From: Cryptomeria japonica
Lineage: Eukaryota; Streptophyta; Pinopsida; Cupressales; Cupressaceae
Assembly (NCBI RefSeq): GCF_030272615.1
Contig: NC_081412.1
Span: forward strand, 665,173,352-665,237,351
Direction of reading: 5' to 3'
DNA: 64,000 nt
The notes beneath the pieces were generated by a model, which saw nothing but the letters and a program-made list of their open reading frames with translations, did no database searches and was not told where the DNA came from. Below are positions 31,563 to 42,852 of the stretch, one piece after another; position 1 is the stretch's first letter; each line of letters begins with the position of its first letter. The translations under genes and the position numbers were made by a program.

Positions 31563-32311
31563 TGATAAGAAGTATTCAAAATTTCTGGTGGTTTCACTTC
31601 AAACTCTGCGGAGGAGAGAGCCTGGAAGATTAATGAAAGTATAATTCCTCTTAGGAGGTGGTGACTCTACTTTTATTTTATGAGTAATAATTGGTATGTT
31701 GAGAAAGTAAGAGAAACCCCTAGGATTTTGTCAATAAGATTTTATGTAGGGGAGGAGGTCTTTGCACAAGGGACAAGAAGATTTTGTTGAGTTGAGTCCC
31801 AAGAAAAGGAACAAAGAGAAGAAATCAAACATGGCGTTTGAAGGTTATAAGAGATTTCCTAGTAGAGAGGAAGGTTCCTTATCTAGTAATAAATTTGAAC
31901 ATTTGGAGGAAAATCCTTTTTATAATTTAAATATAAAAAAGAATAAAGGTGGTCATGATGAGATCCTGGCTGCTGAAGAACAAGAAAAGAGGTAGTGGGA
32001 TGAAATCATACTTAAAATGGCTGATTAAATGGGAATGAATCCAAGATGGAAAAATCTCTTAAGAGACAACCGGATTGGGTGTTGAAAAAACTAGGAATAA
32101 AAAGAGATACAATTCAAAGCCCTGGGTCAGAAGAAATAGAAGGCAAAAGTAAAGGTGAAGGAAATAGGCCAACAATTCCTAAATATAGTCCCCCTCATAT
32201 GAGAAGAATAGAGCAGCCTTTTGTAACTTATGATAACCTGTTATTAAATGGAACTAGATGATGGAGGGATGTGCATAGGGATCAAAGTGAAGAAAGGAAG
32301 GAGGATGGAAG
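31563..32311 (+). pseudogene. Gypsy G1 gag, N-terminal part (split by copia insertion)
   Basis: After a leader, an Lys/Glu-rich reading runs from about 31762. It carries stops (31993-31995 and a TAA near 32027) and a frame change into the frame at 32046-32261, which contains S-L-K-R-Q-P-D-W-V-L-K-K. Charged, low-hydrophobicity sequence fits the N-terminal part of a gag. It is cut at 32311 by a copia element and resumes at 38982; the five bases GGAAG are present on both sides. No separate function remains. Confidence 0.6.
32307..32311. other. Target site duplication GGAAG (left)
   Basis: GGAAG directly precedes the first base of the copia element (TGTAGGTCCC at 32312) and is repeated right after its last base (CCAACA ending 38981), at 38982-38986. 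Five bases is the normal length for copia integration. Confidence 0.9.
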
Positions 32312-33366
32312 TGTAGGTCCCAGGGACAACTGAGAGGGCAGGGGGGGGTGAATCAGTTGTACAATAAATTCAAACCAAAATCTTATTAACCAACTAATTG
32401 CTTAAAACCGGTAAGACAGTTAATTGTGTCGGTAAACAGTGTTAACAGGAAATGTTGTACCGGTAAGAATTAATGCATGAAACATAAGCACAAAGTCGAC
32501 CACAACACATGACACAAATATTTGTACGTGGAAACCCTGTAAGGGGAAAAACCACAGTGGGAAACCTTACCCACAATCAAATGATACTACTATAGATAGT
32601 AAGTGTACAAGAGGGGTCTGCACGTGCAGAAAAGCCAACAGCCTAGAGCTCACTGCTCAAACACAAATGGGAGTCACACTGACTATAGATGGATGGTTAA
32701 ATCCAATGAGAATGTACTACACAAAATAGCATCTTCATATGCTGGATTTAGTACCGGTGTAATGCTGATATGCTTCTACAAAAACCTAGCCTCACCTTCA
32801 AATAATGTCTTCGTGTATATCTCTGCTTAATCTCACATATACCTTCTTGTAATTCTTTTTCACATTCCACACTTGATCTTACAAATAAGATCTTACATTT
32901 ATACCATACCCTAAGACCAATTTTAGTAGGTCGGCTCTACAAGATATTACAATAAAACATTTTACAAATAATACAATATCCGATGCAATAACCGATTGAG
33001 CATGTCAGCTTAACGCATTTTCAACAATAATAAATCATCTCCATAGCATGCCATGCTGATCAAGAAAAGATAAACCTGCCAGTGTAACCCTAGATAACCT
33101 GGACCTATTTGCCGGTGAAAGAAAATATGCAAATAAGAATATACCAATGATATTACTCAAGGAAAAGTGTCCACATGATGTCTTCAACATTACCAAGTGT
33201 CTTCCATGTCATTGCAAGTACCGGTGAACATTATATCCTACCAGTTAACCATATACCGGTGATTGTTGAACAGTTTACTGATTGCCGGTGAATGTTGCTG
33301 GATCTCAAAAGTAGGTGTGTTAGTAGGTGTTGACATTAATGACAAAACCATACCAAAATACCAACA
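32312..33366 (-). repeat. 3' LTR of copia C2
   Basis: On the minus strand it starts TGTTGGTATTTTGG at 33366 and ends GGGACCTACA at 32312. Several ACCGGT/GCCGGT motifs recur, as do a G/C homopolymer near the end and a perfect 14-base palindrome TCTGCACGTGCAGA at 32617-32630. A GTGGTTTTTCC...GGTTTCCACG element (about 32527-32562) is typical of copia LTRs. No coding frame is supported. Confidence 0.95.
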
Positions 33367-33381
33367 ATCTCCCCCTTTGGC
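33367..33381 (-). other. Polypurine tract of copia C2
   Basis: On the minus strand, GCCAAAGGGGGAGAT directly precedes the 3' LTR. This is the expected plus-strand primer of reverse transcription and is nearly identical to the tract at about 434-448 of the first copia element. Confidence 0.9.
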
Positions 33382-33718
33382 ATTGATGGCAACACAAGAT
33401 GGAAAAACCATCAACGTGTCAAAATAGAAATGCCAAATACAAAAACCAATTCTCCCCTTGGGAGTAATATGTGTTTATTAATATCAATCTCTCATACCAA
33501 TCTCTCCTCAAAAAGATAATGCACTCTCCCCAATGTTTTTCCATATATCTCTCCCCCTTTGACATCAAATGCCAAAGTCACAAAAAGGTCAAGTTCATAC
33601 AAAATACTAGTCAATTCAATATACCAACTACTCCCCCTGAGAAGTAGCTTCCTCATCAAATACCAGAATAAAAGATTTGTCCATTTAATTCTACTAGTTG
33701 ATGATAATCATCAACTGT

Positions 33719-35813
33719 CTAAGTCTCTACCGGTGGAGGTAGGACTCCGAGCTGATCTCTGAGATACTCAAAAGTTTCCTTAGGAAAAGGTTTTGTAAAA
33801 ATATCTGCAAGCTATTCTTTAGTATTCACATAAACCAGTTTTATTTCTTTTTCTTCAACTTTTTCCCTTAGAAAATTCAGTTTGATAGAAACATGTTTTG
33901 TTTTAGAATGTAATATTGGATTCTTAGATATATCAATTGTTGCAGTGTTATCACAATATATAGTAATAGGTTCCTTGTATTTTACCTTTATGTCTTTCAA
34001 CATTTGCTTAAGCCAAAGTACCTATGTATAGTTTGTTGCTGCTGCAACATATTCTGATTCTGCTATTGATAAAGATGTACAACTCTATTTCTTACTTAAC
34101 CAAGAAACTAATCTCTTTCCAAGAAAGAATGCTCCTCCAGTGGTGCTCTTTCTATCATCCACATCTCCTACCCAATTTGCATCTGTGTATGCATATAGAT
34201 CAAAATTTTCATTTTTAGGATACCATAATCCAAGATTTGTTGTGCCTTGTAAGTACCAGAAAATCCTTTTTACTGTTGATTCATGATTTTCCTTAGGATT
34301 ACTCTGAAATCTAGAAACTATACATACTGCATTCATAATATCAGGTCTGGTTTGTGTCAAATACAGTAAACCTCCTATCATAGATTTGTATCTGGTTGGA
34401 TTAATAAGTGTAGATTCATCCCTTTGAGATAATTTGTCATTTGTAGTCATAGGTGTGCTTACCGGTTTAGAGTTCTCCATCCCAAATTTCTTGAGTAGTT
34501 CTTTCAAGTATTTAGATTGACACAAAAATATGCCTTTATCAGTCTATAAAATTTGCAACCCTAAAAAGAATTTTATTTCTCCAATCATAGACATTTCAAA
34601 TTCATGCTGCATTTTAAGAGAAAATTCTTTGCATAATTCATCTTCTCCTCCAAAGATTATATCATCAACAAATACTTCCATAATCAAAATGTCATCATTA
34701 GTTACTTTGTAATATAAATTGCTATCTGCATTTCCTTTAGTAAAACCAATTTTTAAGAGATACTTATCCAATCTTGCATACCAGGCTCTTGGAGCTTGTT
34801 TTAGTCCATACAGAGCTTTTCTTAATCTGTAAACCATATCATTGTTATCTGTCAAAGAAAATCCATCAGGTTGTTCAATATAAACTTCTTCTTCAAGACC
34901 TCCATTCAAAAATGCACATTTAATATCCATTTGATAAACTTTGTAATCCTTGTGAGCTGCAAAGGCTAAGAATAACCTAACTGCTTCAATTCTGGCTACC
35001 GGTGCAAAGGTTTCATTGTAATCAACTCCTTCTTTCTGAGAATATCCCTTACACGCTAGTCTTGCTTTATTCCTGACAACCTTACCATCTTCATTGAGTT
35101 TGTTTCTAAATACCCATTTGGTTCCAATTATATTTTTTATTTTCAGGCCAGGGAACTAATGTCCAAGTATTATTTTTCTCAATTTGTCCTAATTCTTCTT
35201 CCATGGCTTTAATCCAAAATTTATCTTCACATGCCTCATTGATAGATAATGGTTCAATTTGAGAAACAAGACATACCTCTTCATTTGCCAATCTTCCTCT
35301 TGTCATGACTCCTTTAAATTTGCTTCCAATTATCTGATCTTTAGAATGATTCAGTCTTACATACCAGGGTGTCTTAGTCTGTTGTTGTTCTTCAATTACT
35401 GTGGTATCCTCTGATGATACTGGAGTAACTGGGTCATCATTCTATATCGGTGGATTTACTATTGGTTCATTTGTCATAGTTTCTGTTACCGGTTCAGAGT
35501 CTACATACCTTGAAGTTCCTCTGAATTGTTCATCAATCTTTACATTTGTACTCTCAACAATTTTCTGTAATCTTTTATTAAAACATCTATAAGCTTTACT
35601 CTTAGATGAATAAACAAGAAATATTCCTTCATCACTTCTAGGATCAAACTTGCCAATATACTCATCTCTTCTAATATAACATTTACTTCCAAAAATTCTG
35701 AAATACTTAAGAGTAGGAGTATTACCAAACCATAGTTCATGAGGGATCTTACCGGTTTCACCTTTGATGTGAACTTTGTTGAATGTATAGACAACAATGC
35801 TTACTTCCTCTCT
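33719..35813 (-). pseudogene. Copia C2 pol, integrase tail, reverse transcriptase and RNase H
   Basis: Continuation of the copia polyprotein on the minus strand. The RT contains an intact FVDDIIFG active site near 34660-34685, [13 protein letters not shown] (34780-34820) and F-F-L-G-L-Q near 34550. RNase H shows Y-T-D-A-N-W-V-G-D (34150-34185), S-T-T-G-G and A-E-S-E-Y near 34060, and the L-A-D-I-F-T-K-P terminus near 33790. The polyprotein ends at a TAG at 33719-33721. Breaks: stops near 35814, 35445, 34541, 34085, 34023 and 33812, and a one-base frameshift at an A-run near 35130. Several stops sit where the family has Gln, and one where it has Trp. Confidence 0.9.
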
Positions 35814-37025
35814 CTAGTATACATGTGGTAGATTTGCTTCTGATAACATACTTCTTGCTGCATCCAAAATAGTTCCATTTTTCCTTTCAACAACTCCATT
35901 CTGTTGTGGTGTCCGAGGTGCTGATAACTGTCTTTTGATTCCATTCACTTCACAGAATGTATTAAAATCTCTAGATGTGAATTCACCTCCTTGATCAGAT
36001 CTTAAACATTTAATTTTCTTACCAGTTTCATTTTCAACCATTGCTTTTAATAGTTTGAACTTCCCAAGTGCTTCTGATTTTTCCTTAAGAAAAGTAACCC
36101 AACACATCCTAGAATAATCATCAATAATTAGCATGAAATATCTATCACCTTGTAAGCTTTTAGTTCTAGCCGGACCACATAAATCAATGTGAATTAAATC
36201 AAGAGCATTATTGGATTTTTCTGGAATACTTTTGAAACTAGCTCTAACTTTTTTTCCAAATTGACATTCCTTGCAAATTGTATTCTTAGGTTTCACAATT
36301 TTAGGTAGATCTCTAACTGCCTTAGAAGTACTGATTTTTACCATGCAATCAAAATTTACATGACATAGTCTTTTATGCCATAGCCAACTTTCATCTATAT
36401 GAGCAATTAAGCATGCCTTTTCACTGTTATTCAAATGAAAGATATTTCCTCTAGTTTGATTATCGGTTGCAATTTCCAAACCAGTTCTATTCATGATTTT
36501 GCATTTTCCATTTTTAAATTGTAACTGAAAACCTTTCTCAACTAATTGACCAACACTTAAAAGATTATGTTTTATTCCTTCAACATAGTAAACATTGTCA
36601 GTGTTATGTTTACCATAAAGAGATATTGAACCCTTACCTTTGATTGAATAGGCTTTGTCATCTCCGAATCTTACTAAACCTCCATTGTATTCTTGACAGT
36701 TCAAGAATTTACCTTTGTCTACAGTCATATGATGTGAGCATCTGGAGTCAATAATCCATTCATCCTTTGATTCAACTTTAGCTGCTAGGGCTTGTTCTAC
36801 CGGTGGAGCAATAGGTACCGGTTGATCTTCTGTTATAGCAACAAAGACCCATCCGTTGTCTGTTGGATCCTCATTAGAATCATCAGTCACACCTTCATCA
36901 GCAATGTAACAGGATTTATCTTTGTTTTTCTTAAATCTATATCTCTGATATTCAGGATTAGGTTTGTATGTTCTTCTAGCTTCTTCTCTTAGTCTAGCAT
37001 GTCTATCAGGGCATCTTGAAGCCAT
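35814..37025 (-). pseudogene. Copia C2 pol, protease, GAG-pre-integrase and integrase core
   Basis: A 403-codon frame. The protease site reads W-I-I-D-S-R-C-S-H-H-M; copia proteases normally have D-S-G, so Gly is replaced by Arg next to the catalytic Asp. The pre-integrase zinc-binding region (H...H-x-N ... C-K-E-C-Q-F-G-K) follows. The integrase core keeps all three catalytic positions: I-H-I-D-L-C-G-P near 36183, R-S-D-Q-G-G-E-F near 35995, and Q-Q-N-G-V-V-E-R-K near 35890. The frame stops where the family has Y-W-R-E (TGG to TAG type change), just before the end of integrase. Confidence 0.9.
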
Positions 37026-37080
37026 ATGACCAATCTTATTGCAATTGAAACATTTAAAGGGTTATTTACCTTCATACTTA
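37010..37080 (-). pseudogene. Copia C2 gag zinc knuckle
   Basis: On the minus strand this junction reads CFNCNKIGHMASRC, a canonical CX2CX4HX4C nucleocapsid knuckle. A TAG stop a few codons upstream (37061-37063) cuts it from the rest of gag, and it continues in frame into the protease. Confidence 0.85.
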
Positions 37081-37087
37081 CTTCCAA

Positions 37088-37870
37088 TTAGACCTTTTGG
37101 CATTTTTCTTGCAAATAGTGCTTCAAGTTCTTCAAGCTCTTCATTCGCCTTTCTGGTTTCTTCAGTTCTCTTGCATAAAAGGCTCTCCAGTCTGATTTGT
37201 CAAAAGATGGAGCAGATGATGTTGATGCTTTGAAGGCCAAATCAGTTTTTATAGCAACAGGACCAAATTCCTCTATTTCAAAAGCTGAAAGTTTTCCAAT
37301 TAATGTATCCCTAGTTACTGATGTATTAGGCACTGTTCTCAACTCATTAATAGAAATAACCTTCATTTTATATGCCGGTGGCAAACCTCTTAAGATTTTT
37401 GAGACAATCTCATCTTCACTCAAGGTTCCTCCACAACATTTGATACTTAAAACAATTTCATTTACTCTTTCCATAAAAGTAGAAATTCTTTCATCTTCTT
37501 CCATTTTCAGATGTTCATACCTAACTTGGAAGCTTTCAAGTTTTGCAATTTTGACTGTGGAATCACCTTCATTCAATGTTTCCAAATGATCCCAAATAGC
37601 TTTTGTAGTAGATCTATCTGATAATCCCATGATTTGTTGATCTGATAATGCATGCAAAAGTGCTTCTCTTGCTTTGCAATCATTTTCTTCATCTTTACCT
37701 AGAGTAATAGGAGCGGGCTGACCAGCTACAGCAGTAGTATAGCCATTCTTAGTAACTTCCCAAATGTCTTTACCAATGCAATTCAGATGTGTCTCCCTTC
37801 TGATTTTCCATATTCCATAGTTGGTTCCATCAAGTTTAGGACTATCCTTCCTGAAATAATTAGTAGACAT
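37088..37870 (-). pseudogene. Copia C2 gag (UBN2-like capsid), 260 codons
   Basis: The frame starts at ATG (37868-37870), about 40 bases after the primer-binding site, and reads M-S-T-N-Y-F-R-K-D-S-P-K-L-D-G-T-N-Y-G-I-W, the usual copia gag opening. The UBN2-type capsid pattern follows, with A-R-E-A-L-L-H-A-L-S, A-K-A-I-W-D-H-L-like (T-K-A-I-W-D-H-L-E), and I-L-R-G-L-P-P-A-Y. It would form the virus-like particle shell. The frame closes before the zinc knuckle, most likely by mutation, because the knuckle and pol follow at once. Confidence 0.9.
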
Positions 37871-37912
37871 TAGATCTCCTCAAGTTGTTAAACTTCTGCA
37901 AAAGAGGACCAA

Positions 37913-37925
37913 GGCTCTGATACCA
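37913..37925 (-). other. Primer-binding site of copia C2
   Basis: On the minus strand TGGTATCAGAGCC lies two bases after the 5' LTR end. This matches the 3' end of plant initiator methionine tRNA, the usual copia primer. Confidence 0.9.
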
Positions 37926-37927
37926 AT

Positions 37928-38981
37928 TGTAGGTCCCGGGGACAACTGAGAGGGGGGGGGGGTGAATCAGTTGTACAATAAATTCAAACCAAAATCTTAT
38001 TAACCAACTAATTGCTTAATACCAGTAAGACAGTTAATTGTGCCGGTAAATAGTGTTAACAGGAAATGTTGTACCGGTAAGAGTTAAAGCATGAAACATA
38101 AGCATAAAGTCGACCACAACACATGACACAAATATTTGTATGTGGAAACCCTATAAGGGGAAAAACCACAGTGGGAAACCTTACCCACAATCAGATGATA
38201 CTACTACAGATAGTAAGTGTACAAGAGGGGTCTGCACGTGCAGAAAGGCCAACAGGCTAGAGCTCACTGCTCAAACACAAATGGGAGTCACACTGACTAC
38301 AGATGGATGGTTAAATCCAATGAGAATGTACTACACAAAATAGCATCTTCATATGTTGGATTCAGTACCGGTGTAATGCTGATATGCTTCTACAAAAACC
38401 TAGCCTCACCTTCAAATGATGTCTTCGTGTATATCTCTGCTTAATCTCACATATACCTTCTTGTAATTCTTTTTCGCATTCCACACTTGATCTTACAAAT
38501 AAGATCTTACATTTATACCATACCCTAAGACCAATTTTAGTAGGTCGGCTCTACAAGATATTACAATAAAACATTTTACAAATAATACAATATTCAATGC
38601 AATAACCGATTGAGCATGTCGGCTTAATGCATTTACAACAATAATAAATCATCTCCATAGCGTGCCATGCTGATCTGGAAAAGATAAACTTGCCAGTGTA
38701 ACCCTAGATAACCTGGACCTATTTGTCGGTGAAAGAAAATATGCAAATAAGAATATACCAATGATATTACTTCAAGGAAAAGTGTCCACATGATGTCTTC
38801 GACATTACCAAGTGTCTTCCATGTCATTGCAGGTACCGGTGAACATTATATCCTACCGGTTAACCATATACCAGTGATTGTTGAACAGTTTACTGATTGC
38901 CGGTGAATGTTGTTGGATCTCCAAAGTAGGTGTGTTAGCAGGTGTTGACATTAATGACAAAACCATACCAAAATACCAACA
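37928..38981 (-). repeat. 5' LTR of copia C2
   Basis: Same structure as the LTR at 32312-33366, about 96 percent identical by hand count. On the minus strand it starts TGTTGGTATTTTGG at 38981 and ends GGGACCTACA at 37928, next to the primer-binding site. The TCTGCACGTGCAGA palindrome is conserved at 38231-38244. This copy would have driven transcription toward lower coordinates. Confidence 0.95.
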
Positions 38982-38986
38982 GGAAG
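38982..38986. other. Target site duplication GGAAG (right)
   Basis: Exact copy of the five bases at 32307-32311, on the other side of the copia element. Confidence 0.9.
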
Positions 38987-40054
38987 AAGGAACAAAAATG
39001 GGAGAAATAATGGGAATTAGAATAACACAAATAGGGGTAACCATATAGGAAGTAATGGGTATGGAAGCAATCAAAATAATGGACATAATAGAGGTAACAA
39101 TGGCAATTAGGGAAATGGCAATGGTGGAGATGGGAACAACAATAATGGGAATGGAGGTATTCATGGAGACAATGGCAATAATAATGGTGGTGGAAACACT
39201 GGGAACAATGGTAATTATGACAACAATGGTGGATTCATTGGAGGAAGTATGAACAATCAAAGCAACCATCATGTTGGCAGACGTCCTATGATCATTGAAA
39301 GATACAGACAATTGGATTTCACTGACATTGTTGGTTATCCAAATTAGATCACTAATGATTTAAGACGAAAAATCTCCAAATTCTCAGGAAATGGAATTGA
39401 TTTAGCAGAACAACATGTAGTTAATGTAAAAAATATCATTGACTAATTTGAGGTTCCTCATGAGGATGTATTCATGAAATTGTGTGTTCAATCTTTGACA
39501 GAAGATGCAGGAGAATGGTATAGAAGTCTTCCTAATAGATGTATCTGTAGCTAGCAGGAATTTGGAGATCACAATGATCCTTCATTTGCATCCCATGAAT
39601 TAACAAGTTTGGGATTATAATGAACTATTTGATGCTTTCTCCATCAATTGGACTGAAGATCCGATAATATTTGGGTAGACTTCATGGCTAACTTGGCTAT
39701 GAAGCATAATGATGTCCCTTTGGATGATATTACCCAAGTAGAATTCAAGTCCAGGCCATCAGTTCCTGACAATGTAAAAAGTTGGCAAGTATTTGATGAT
39801 GACAGGGATTTGCTAAAGTTATTATTTTGTGAGGATTGGTATGAGCACCAGCAGATTGATTGGAATGGACATGTGGAGGACAAGGATGACAAGGAGAATG
39901 TACTTGGGCAAGAGGTGTTGCAGTTGAAAACAAATAAAATCCAAAAAGGATTGGTAGAGCTTGAAAAAATGTTTTATGATAAAGACATGGCAGGTTTCAG
40001 ACCTAATCCAGGAGGATGTGAGGATGTTGAAAAAATAAACTTCGGAAGTGAAAG
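38982..40054 (+). pseudogene. Gypsy G1 gag (Gly/Asn-rich, capsid) and start of pol, truncated
   Basis: Continuation of G1 after the copia insertion. It opens with an Asn/Gly-rich low-complexity stretch (39000-39250). A gag capsid pattern follows: R-Y-R-Q-L-D-F-T-D-I-V-G, F-S-G-N-G near 39380, E-V-P-H-E-D-V-F-M-K-L and A-G-E-W-Y-R-S-L-P near 39510-39535. From 39684 the reading looks like the linker before RT (D-F-M-A-N-L-A-M-K-H-N-D-V, then V-E-K-I-N-F-G-S-E-S near 40030). Stops and frame changes are frequent. It ends at 40054 where gypsy element G2 begins, and I could not find its continuation on the other side. Confidence 0.75.
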
Positions 40055-41660
40055 TGGTGCAGAGCACCTAACTCAAAGTTGTCTTTTCTTGAATTTTAGA
40101 GTTTTTTTGTGATTTAAATTTATTTTATGTTGTAATGAGGTGGAATAAATCCTATGATGATTTTTGAAGCCATAGTTTGGTTGTCCACACTTTTGTTGTG
40201 CTCAGGATCCAAAATTGTCATTATCCTGAAATGTTGTCAAAATATCAATTTTTTGGTTTGTACTAGGTGGATGCCTGGAAACTTGATAGAATGTTTTTAA
40301 ATGGTTTAAATCCATTTTGGGATTCCATTTGAGTGATGTTTCAGGCCTTGAGAGCCTTGGAGTGTGTTTTGCACTCATAGGTAAAAGTTGTCAAAAATTG
40401 GTCATGACAACTTTTGCATTTTTAGGCAAAAGTTGTCCATGAAGGAAATGGTGTATAAAACCTTCTAATAATCTCCAATAATAGGTTAATCAACTTTTGG
40501 TTTGCATTCAATTCATTTGACAAGGGTTTCCTATGCTTTTTCTCACGTTTGGACTATTTTTGCTTTGAATTTTTTCTTCTGTATGACCTGTATGGTTTGG
40601 TACAGTGCTCATTGTAGTAGAGGAAGTTATGAATTTTTTTATCTTTCCAACAAGTATAATATGAAGGTCTGAAGTGTTTGGATCAAAAGTTATCACTATT
40701 TTTATAAAAGTTGCTCACAAACCCTTGAAACTTGGGCTTTTGATTGTAAAAATGCATTTTACCTGAGCATCCACGAATGAAAGAAGTTGCAATATATTGG
40801 ATGGCTTGGGTAGGCTCTCTAATTAGTTTTAGAGTATGTGTTTTTTGTTTTTGCAGGCCACAAGGAGGAGAATGGGTGAAATGAATAACACACAAGCTTG
40901 TAGCTAGTGTGTGGGGGCAGTAGAGATTGCTCATTTTCAGTGCCATGGAGAAGTGACACCCCAGCAACCCATAGTGTTTTGGAAATTTATATGAGTGTAA
41001 TAAAATAATCCAAGTTTTTTTGGGTTGGTGATTTTGACTGGTGAAGAGTTTGGAGCACATCTTCCAAAACTGTCTGGAAGCTCTAAACCCCTTAAAAATA
41101 GCTCTTTTTCAGTAACCCTAGTTTTACAACAAACCTAGATGGGAAACTGAGTGATCTTGTTTAACTTCCAAATGGGTATCTAAATATGTAAAAATATTTG
41201 GATTTTGTTAGAAACGTTTGGGGGAAAAGACCAAAAAATAGTCCAAGAAGGGCTAGTCAATTAGGCCTAATAGCAGCTGGTAGAAGCAAGTTGAAAGCCT
41301 AGGGGTTGGGAGGAGGGTGCAAACCTTGTCAATGCATAAAATGACCTTGAACATACCTACACAACATAACCACAACCTTTAATCATGTTGTTAGAGTGAA
41401 GATCCTTGGTGGATGTCTTTGGAGCCTAGTTGGAGCTTTGGGAACCTAGTAGGAGACCATCTCAAAATCAAAGATTTGGGTCAGAACCAACAAGAAACCT
41501 CAACAGGCTATACCTAGGAGGAAAGCCAATATATTTTAGGCCTTGGAGGTCTAAGAAGTGTACCCTAACAACTTACCTTGGAGGAGCTTGAGTAGAAGGG
41601 TGAGTTGAGGAGTTGGGGTGAGTAAGGGTGAATTGGAAAGCTAGACATAAGACCTCTACA
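40055..41660 (+). repeat. 5' LTR of gypsy G2
   Basis: Starts TGGTGCAGAG at 40055. Its first ~560 bases align with 46344-46917 (landmarks CTCAAAGTTGTCTTTTCTTG, GTTTGGTTGTCCACAC, CTAGGTGGATGCCTGGAAAC, TTGCACTCATAGGTAAAAG). The end is placed at about 41660 (CCTCTACA), just before a primer-binding-site-like sequence, giving about 1.6 kb. Small indels separate the two LTRs, so the insertion is old. No coding frame is supported. Confidence 0.75.
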
Positions 41661-41682
41661 TCAGAGTTGTATCAGAGCCATT
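41661..41682 (+). other. Primer-binding-site region of gypsy G2
   Basis: TTGTATCAGAGCC at about 41667-41679 differs by one base from the TGGTATCAGAGC complement of initiator methionine tRNA. It lies between the LTR and gag as expected. Confidence 0.65.
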
Positions 41683-41736
41683 CTTTGAAATATTTGGTGT
41701 ATGTCAAATTGTGAATAATCAAAAGAAAGTTCAATG

Positions 41737-42852
41737 CCTCCAAAGGAAATGACTCCAGAAGCCATCCGGTAGATGGTGGTAGAGATGATAGAAGGATTGA
41801 AGGATACAAAAGGAAGCAGAGGAACCAAAGAGGCAAAGAAGGAGAAGGGAAAGGTTAAGATAGAATGGGATGATGAGACTAATGAAGAAGTGGAAGATGT
41901 AGAGGAATCAACAACAGTAGCTATGCCTCAAGACCAAAAGTTATTCCTAGATGCAGTCAAATCCATTTCTAAGGACAATCTGGATGGATTACCAACATAT
42001 GGAGGAAACCTCAATGGAAAAGAGTTTCTAGATTGGATAGAAGCTCTCGATAATCATTTTGATTACAAAAAGGTAGCAAAAGAGAAAAGAGTTAATGTGG
42101 CCAAATCAAGAATGAGAGGATCAACATTGGTTTGGTGGAATATGATGCAAGAAGAAAGGATACAAGAAGGCAAAAAGAAGATAACTTCATGGGAGCATAT
42201 GAAGATAAAAATTAAGGCACAATTACTTCCAGGAGATTATGAAGTTCAAATTCATAAGAGACTACAAAATCTGAAACAAAGGGAGCTAGATGTGAATGCT
42301 TACACGAAGGAATTCCATAAACTAAGCCTTAGAGCTAAGAAGCATGAGAATTAGGTGGAGAAATTGGCTAGATACATGAATGGATTGAGACAAAATCTAC
42401 AAGATGAAATCAATATCCTTACTCCTGATACCGTTCATAAGTGTTTTCAGTTAGCATTAAGGGCAGAAGACAAAATCAAGAGGAGGAGTGAACAAAATCA
42501 AAAGTTTAGAGGTGGCAGATCCTTTAGAGGAAGGGGCACTTTTAGTAGAGGACAGAAAACATCAAGGAATGAAGAAAAATCAAGGCAAGAAGGTGGTAGA
42601 GACTCTTCAAGGGGGCCATTTAGAGGATCCTTCAAAGGAAGAGACAATTCTAGGGGCATATTGGGAAGCTCAGGAAGAGGAAATTCAGTTTTCACTGGTA
42701 GATGTTACAATTGTAATCAAGTTGGCCACACAATGGGAAGGTGTTCAAAGAAAGCAACCAACTCTTCACACTCATACATGGGTGAGAGAAGAACAAGAAA
42801 GAAGAAGATGATCAAAGTCTGTCTTCCCCTCTCAGCAAGGCAGGCCCAATGA
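41737..42852 (+). pseudogene. Gypsy G2 gag with CCHC knuckle
   Basis: The reading opens M-P-P-K-E-M-T-P-E-A-I-R, meets an early TAG, then runs as a 193-codon frame (41773-42354) and, after another TAG at 42352-42354, on in the same frame to 42852. Landmarks: L-P-T-Y-G-G-N-L-N-G-K-E-F-L-D-W (retrotransposon gag domain), S-T-L-V-W-W, Y-T-K-E-F-H-K-L near 42300, an Arg/Gly/Ser-rich linker, and the zinc knuckle CYNCNQVGHTMGRC at 42703-42744. It would build the particle and bind RNA. The gag reading ends one frame away from pol; the shift falls at about 42770-42850. Confidence 0.9.

Larger units (their letters stand above)
32312..38981 (-). mobile_element. Complete Ty1/copia element C2, 6.67 kb, inactive
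   Basis: Two LTRs of about 1055 bases (32312-33366 and 37928-38981), a primer-binding site, gag, protease, integrase, RT, RNase H and a polypurine tract are present in copia order on the minus strand, bounded by a perfect GGAAG target duplication. By eye the LTRs differ at about 40 positions, nearly all transitions, so the insertion is old but structurally complete. The coding part has several stops and one frameshift. It sits inside the gag of gypsy element G1. Confidence 0.95.

Noticed and set aside
32603-32830. 75-codon frame, repeated at 38217-38444, as a conserved gene
   Set aside because: Lies inside both copia LTRs on the non-coding strand; its apparent conservation is LTR duplication.
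38853-39311. 152-codon minus-strand frame rich in Ile, Val, Ser and Thr
   Set aside because: Complement of the Asn/Gly-rich gag stretch of gypsy G1.
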